DNA of 10,354 bases from assembly GCA_034678415.1 (NCBI GenBank), contig JAXDBV010000176.1, positions 1 through 10,354 on the forward strand. The letters run 5' to 3'. Source of the DNA: JAXDBV01 sp034678415. Lineage in GTDB: Bacteria; Bacteroidota; Bacteroidia; Bacteroidales; VadinHA17. Below the pieces are notes generated by a model that saw only the letters and a program-made list of their open reading frames with translations, was not told the DNA's origin and did no database searches. Each line of letters starts with the position of its first letter. Within the stretch, counting starts at the first letter, position 1. Shown one piece after another: positions 6,875 to 10,354 of the stretch. A program made the translations under genes and the position numbers.

Positions 6875-8413
6875 TTATTGCCACAGCAGATTTTGAATCA
6901 GATTCGGATTTCTTTGTATTTCCCCTCCCGGTATTGGGAAGAAATTCCATTTTTCCGAGAAATTGGTAGCACAGGAGTTGGCATAAAAATTGGCCCTCGT
7001 TTTATACGCTGCCGAAACCAGGGGGTTTGTTTGTGCGGTAATCTCCTTTGCAGGGAGAGCCTCGATAACCTCACCGAGTATGCCCCAGCGGAGCAGGTCT
7101 ATTTTTCGCCCCCTTGCTTCCCCTATCAGTTCTTTTCCATATTCATCCCGGATGGCCTGGCGGAGTGCATCCTGGTCGAGGTCTCCAGGAAGATCGGCTA
7201 GTCCTGCGCGGTTGCGAATTTCATTTACTGCATCGAATGCCTCGGTTGTTGGACCATTCAGCTCGTTTTCCGATTCGGCAAGAATCAGGTAGCATTCCGC
7301 AAACCGCATATAGATATTGTCGAAACCGGAATTCAGTTTTGCCATAGGCGAACCAACATCCATCAGCGGGTCACTTACCGGTAGTGGGACTTCCATGTAT
7401 TTCAGACAATAATAGAAGTTGGTTTTTCTCGTGTCCACTGAATCGACCACCGTATACTTTTTCCGAATATCTCCGGGTTCATATGTATCAATAAAACTAC
7501 GGTAAATTACCCATGCAGCAATTCCATTGAACCAGACAGGAGCCGGTTTGATGTGCGTTTCATAATTCCCCTGCGGCCTGTATTGATTGGGTACCTGGGT
7601 GGTTACTGCATCCTCTTTAAACTCTATTCCGAATATCAGTTCCACATTGCGTTCTTTTGATGTTTTGAAAATATCCCCGTATTTGAGTAATAATTCGTGC
7701 GGTGATTCATTAATAATTCCCGATGCTTCGATTTTAGCATTTGCCCAGTCTTTCAGCCATACATTGATCCATGCTTTCAACATTTTGGCGGACCATTTTG
7801 TTGCTCGTCCGCCATTCTGTCCCCAGGTGTTTGTCGGCAGCACATTCTCCGCCTCATCCAGATCAGTGAGTAAATATTCAAGAATAACATTCCCGGGTGT
7901 TTTTTCAATCTTGGAAACCACATCGATTTCAAGCTCGTCGGTCCAGAAAGGCACATCACCCCACAGAGTTGCCAGATAGTAATAGAACATGGCTCTTAAA
8001 AACTTGGCTTCACCCAGGAGCGGATTTTTTTCCTCGTCTTCCAGCGGGGATTTTTCGATCCTGGATATCACCATGTTAGCATCGCGAATGCCCTTGTACA
8101 ATACATCCCAGTAATCAAGGATCCTGGCATCAAACACTCCGAGCCCTTCATAAATCCCGTGAACCATTCCTCCAAACATCACAGCACGGGGTGTAAAAAA
8201 CTGGTCTGTTCCGATGTTGAGGGTATGAATAAGGCTTGAGCTAAGCATACCGTCATTGAACCTGAAATAGATCCCGTTAATGCCGCTGATACACTCTTCT
8301 TTTGTATTAAAGTACTGATCGGCTGACAGGTTCCCTCTTGGATCCTCCGTAAGAAAATCTTCACATGAGGCACACAGGAGCAACATCAGTATAATATTGA
8401 TAAGTTTTTTCAT
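6875..8413 (-). CDS. SusD/RagB-family outer-membrane glycan-binding lipoprotein
   Basis: The 512-residue protein is a SusD-like surface lipoprotein that binds glycan and caps the SusC barrel in the outer membrane. Residues 1-16 are a lipoprotein signal peptide with lipidated Cys17 (CAS|C), followed by the typical EDFLTEDPRG start of mature SusD proteins. The acidic residues right after the Cys fit surface export of Bacteroidota lipoproteins. The middle is the helical TPR-like scaffold, and the C-terminus has the usual family signatures DLLRWG and PIPGGEIQRNPNLIQN. The length matches the family. It starts 36 nt after the SusC stop, and the pair would form one transporter. The ligand cannot be predicted from the sequence. 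There is no Shine-Dalgarno; the A-rich leader is listed separately. Confidence 0.96.
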   Translation of the reverse strand: MKKLINIILMLLLCASCEDFLTEDPRGNLSADQYFNTKEECISGINGIYFRFNDGMLSSSLIHTLNIGTDQFFTPRAVMFGGMVHGIYEGLGVFDARILDYWDVLYKGIRDANMVISRIEKSPLEDEEKNPLLGEAKFLRAMFYYYLATLWGDVPFWTDELEIDVVSKIEKTPGNVILEYLLTDLDEAENVLPTNTWGQNGGRATKWSAKMLKAWINVWLKDWANAKIEASGIINESPHELLLKYGDIFKTSKERNVELIFGIEFKEDAVTTQVPNQYRPQGNYETHIKPAPVWFNGIAAWVIYRSFIDTYEPGDIRKKYTVVDSVDTRKTNFYYCLKYMEVPLPVSDPLMDVGSPMAKLNSGFDNIYMRFAECYLILAESENELNGPTTEAFDAVNEIRNRAGLADLPGDLDQDALRQAIRDEYGKELIGEARGRKIDLLRWGILGEVIEALPAKEITAQTNPLVSAAYKTRANFYANSCATNFSEKWNFFPIPGGEIQRNPNLIQNLLWQ

Positions 8414-8430
8414 TTTTTTATTTTTTACAG
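8414..8430 (-). promoter_or_regulatory. A-rich translation leader of susD
   Basis: Between the SusC stop and the susD ATG the minus strand reads mostly A just before the start (TAAAAAATAAAAAA). Bacteroidota commonly start genes from such A-rich leaders instead of a Shine-Dalgarno sequence, and this supports the start at 8413. Confidence 0.45.
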
Positions 8431-8449
8431 GTTAGGAACTTCATCTTGA

Positions 8450-10354
8450 TTAAAATGTCAGGTTGATACCGAACACGAATGATTTGTTGTTTGGATATAC
8501 CACATTGTCATATCCCCTTAACACGTCATCTGTACCAAACTCACTTACTTCCGGGTCGTAATTGAGATAGTCCTTGTCTTTGATCAGGAATAGATTTGTT
8601 CCGGTAAAATAAATACGGGCTTCACTGAATAATCTGTTGATTTTCGGCAGGATATAACTCAATTCCAGGGTTTTCAGTCTCAGGAATGATCCGTTCTGAA
8701 TAAATTTGGAATTGGAATACGCCAGGATATTATTTGCAATACCTGCCCCCGGCCATTCAGCTCCTTCGGTATTTTCCAGTGTCCACTGGTTGGCTGTTAC
8801 CTTACTATATGTATTGAGTTCATGCCCCGATACTTCCAGTGAACTACTATTATATAACCTAGTATTATACAGATCATTGCCATACACACCCTGAAAGAAG
8901 AAGCTCAATCCGATATTCTTATATCTGAAGGTATTCTGTATTCCGCCAAAGAATTTTGGGTTAGAGTCGCCGATTATACCTTCGTCTTCGGCATCGATCA
9001 CTTCATCATCATTGGTATCTTTGAAAACAAAATCACCCGTTACAGGATCCACTCCTTCGACAATATAACCGACAAAAACTCCAAGGGGTTCTCCCTCGAT
9101 CAATTTGCCGGTCACAGCCTGTGAAGGAGCAGGAAGGCGATCGGTTTCAATATACTCCTTATCACCCAGGTCCAGGATTTTGTTCCGATACTGGGAAATA
9201 TTCGCAGTAACATTCCATGAAAAGTTCTGTTTTGAAATAACCTTGGCATCGATAAGTGCTTCGTATCCGTGGTTCTGGAGGCTTCCTATATTCTGAAGCT
9301 GTGTCTGGAATCCCGTAAAATAAGGAACTTCCACATCGAATAGTAAATCGGTCGTTTTCTTATAATAAAAATCCAGTTCCACGTTCAACCGGTTCTTTAA
9401 GAACCCGGCTTCAATACCGACATCAAACTGAGCCGTTGTTTCCCAGCGGATATTTGGATTTTCCAGGGTGCCCTGTACGACACCGGTATACTCGGTATCA
9501 TCAATGATCCCCTGGAGAGTACCCAGTCTTGGCAAAGTGGAAAATGTCGGGATTCCCTGGTTACCCGTGATTCCATAACTGGTACGCAGTTTGAGGTTAT
9601 CGAATATCCCCAGGTCTTTAATGAAGGGTTCTTCAGACATTTTCCATGCGAAGGCTGCCGAAGGGAAGTTGGCCCATTTGTTGTTTTTTCCTAACCGAGA
9701 TGAACCATCGCGTCTGAATGTTGCGGTAAACAAGTATTTGTTCCCGAGTGAATAGTTCACACGGCCCAGGAATGAAACGATGTTCCACTGGTTGTAAGAG
9801 GAGGTTATGGTTCTGTAATCCACTTCCGTAAATTCGAGGGCATAGAACTTTGTCACATCATTCAGCAATTTATCTCCCGACAAGAAACCCGTCTCACCTT
9901 TAAATGACTGAATGGTTTGCCCCAGCAAAATGTTTAATGAGGAATTTGAAAATCGTTTCTCATAACCCAGGATATTTTCATTCAGGACGGTCGTCTGATC
10001 ATTGTTGTTGATACTGCCGAAACCGCCCGAGTTTTGTGCTGCCCTGTTTGGCTTGCTTCCTGGCAGATACACCTGGGTCTTATTATTCGCCTTTTCAAAG
10101 CTGAACGAGCTTTTGAACGTGAGCCCGGTGAAGATATTAAATTCAGCATTCGCTATGGCAGTGATCCGGTCATTCAGGGTTTCATCCGTATTCATATTGG
10201 CGGCGCAGATTGGATTGTCAAACAATACCCCGCTTTCGTACTGATATGTATAATCTCCCTCTTCATCATACACGCTGAGCAGTGGATTTAATATGGCCAA
10301 TGTTCCTGCTGTATATTTCGTATTGTCCGTGTACATATTAAGGTACCTTAGGTT
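8450..10354 (-). CDS. SusC/RagA-family TonB-dependent outer-membrane transporter, N-terminus beyond the right window edge
   Basis: The 634 visible residues are the C-terminal two thirds of a SusC-like TonB-dependent receptor, which imports oligosaccharides across the outer membrane with SusD. The frame is open to the last base, so the ATG at 10336 is internal. The signal peptide, carboxypeptidase-like domain, TonB box and plug lie outside. What is seen is beta-barrel: alternating aromatic strands (for example FTATFRRDGSSRLG and WKMSEEPF), the family-typical loop with DTNDDEVIDAEDEGIIGD (Ca-loop-like acidic stretch) followed by NPKFFGGIQNTF, and a terminal strand ending in Phe (FGINLTF), as expected for BAM insertion. 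Full SusC proteins are about 1000 residues, so roughly a third is missing. It is the first visible gene of the operon. Confidence 0.96.
   Translation of the reverse strand, partial: NLRYLNMYTDNTKYTAGTLAILNPLLSVYDEEGDYTYQYESGVLFDNPICAANMNTDETLNDRITAIANAEFNIFTGLTFKSSFSFEKANNKTQVYLPGSKPNRAAQNSGGFGSINNNDQTTVLNENILGYEKRFSNSSLNILLGQTIQSFKGETGFLSGDKLLNDVTKFYALEFTEVDYRTITSSYNQWNIVSFLGRVNYSLGNKYLFTATFRRDGSSRLGKNNKWANFPSAAFAWKMSEEPFIKDLGIFDNLKLRTSYGITGNQGIPTFSTLPRLGTLQGIIDDTEYTGVVQGTLENPNIRWETTAQFDVGIEAGFLKNRLNVELDFYYKKTTDLLFDVEVPYFTGFQTQLQNIGSLQNHGYEALIDAKVISKQNFSWNVTANISQYRNKILDLGDKEYIETDRLPAPSQAVTGKLIEGEPLGVFVGYIVEGVDPVTGDFVFKDTNDDEVIDAEDEGIIGDSNPKFFGGIQNTFRYKNIGLSFFFQGVYGNDLYNTRLYNSSSLEVSGHELNTYSKVTANQWTLENTEGAEWPGAGIANNILAYSNSKFIQNGSFLRLKTLELSYILPKINRLFSEARIYFTGTNLFLIKDKDYLNYDPEVSEFGTDDVLRGYDNVVYPNNKSFVFGINLTF

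Larger units (their letters stand above)
1..10354 (-). other. Polysaccharide utilization locus segment (Sus-like operon)
   Basis: Six genes follow one another on the minus strand with gaps of only 14 to 219 nt: SusC-like transporter, SusD-like lipoprotein, GH172/propeller fusion, sulfatase, GH-A/agarase-like protein and CE1-type esterase. A susC-susD pair followed by secreted glycan-degrading enzymes is the defining layout of a Bacteroidota PUL. Five of the six proteins have a visible export signal and the sixth (SusC) has its N-terminus outside the window. The main promoter and any sensor (hybrid two-component system, ECF sigma/anti-sigma or SusR type) are not in the window and probably lie beyond the right edge. 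Both edges cut genes, so the locus is larger than seen here. Confidence 0.9.

Noticed and set aside
10334..10336. ATG at 10336 as the start of the SusC-like gene
   Set aside because: The same frame stays open to the last base of the window, and the protein from this ATG begins inside the beta-barrel with no signal peptide, TonB box or plug.

Overview
The window looks like part of a polysaccharide utilization locus (PUL) from a member of the Bacteroidota. The main evidence is a tandem SusC-like TonB-dependent transporter and SusD-like surface lipoprotein, followed by secreted carbohydrate-active enzymes and a formylglycine sulfatase. Most starts lack a clear Shine-Dalgarno sequence and are preceded by A/T-rich leaders, which also fits this phylum. 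A marine or sediment lineage is plausible because of the sulfatase and the agarase-like enzyme, but this is inference and no marker gene is present to fix the taxon.

All six genes lie on the minus strand, so transcription runs from the right edge to the left. In that order they are: a SusC-like transporter whose N-terminal third lies beyond the right edge (8450-10354); a SusD-like lipoprotein (6875-8413); a 987-residue enzyme fusing a GH172/DUF2961 domain, a CBM-like beta-sandwich and a five-bladed propeller of the GH43/GH32 type (3831-6794); an S1 sulfatase (2456-3766); a TIM-barrel GH-A/GH50-agarase-like protein with a Tat-type signal (772-2235); and a CE1-type esterase cut by the left edge (1-757). 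Gaps are 36, 80, 64, 219 and 14 nt, consistent with one operon. The 219-nt gap before the TIM-barrel gene holds a possible secondary promoter. The 80-nt gap after susD holds a strong inverted repeat ending 3 nt before the next start codon.

The genes fit a standard PUL scheme. SusD and SusC capture and import oligosaccharides. The sulfatase and esterase remove sulfate and ester groups. The GH172/propeller fusion and the TIM-barrel enzyme would then cleave the backbone or side chains. The glycan cannot be named from sequence; a sulfated, esterified polysaccharide with furanosidic or galactan-type linkages is a hypothesis.

The most interesting points are the three-domain fusion enzyme and unusual residues at canonical catalytic positions in three neighbouring enzymes: the GH172 domain, the TIM-barrel protein and the GKWH motif of the sulfatase. 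The 5'-UTR hairpin upstream of the fusion gene also deserves attention. I see no tRNA, rRNA, CRISPR array, transposase or integration site.
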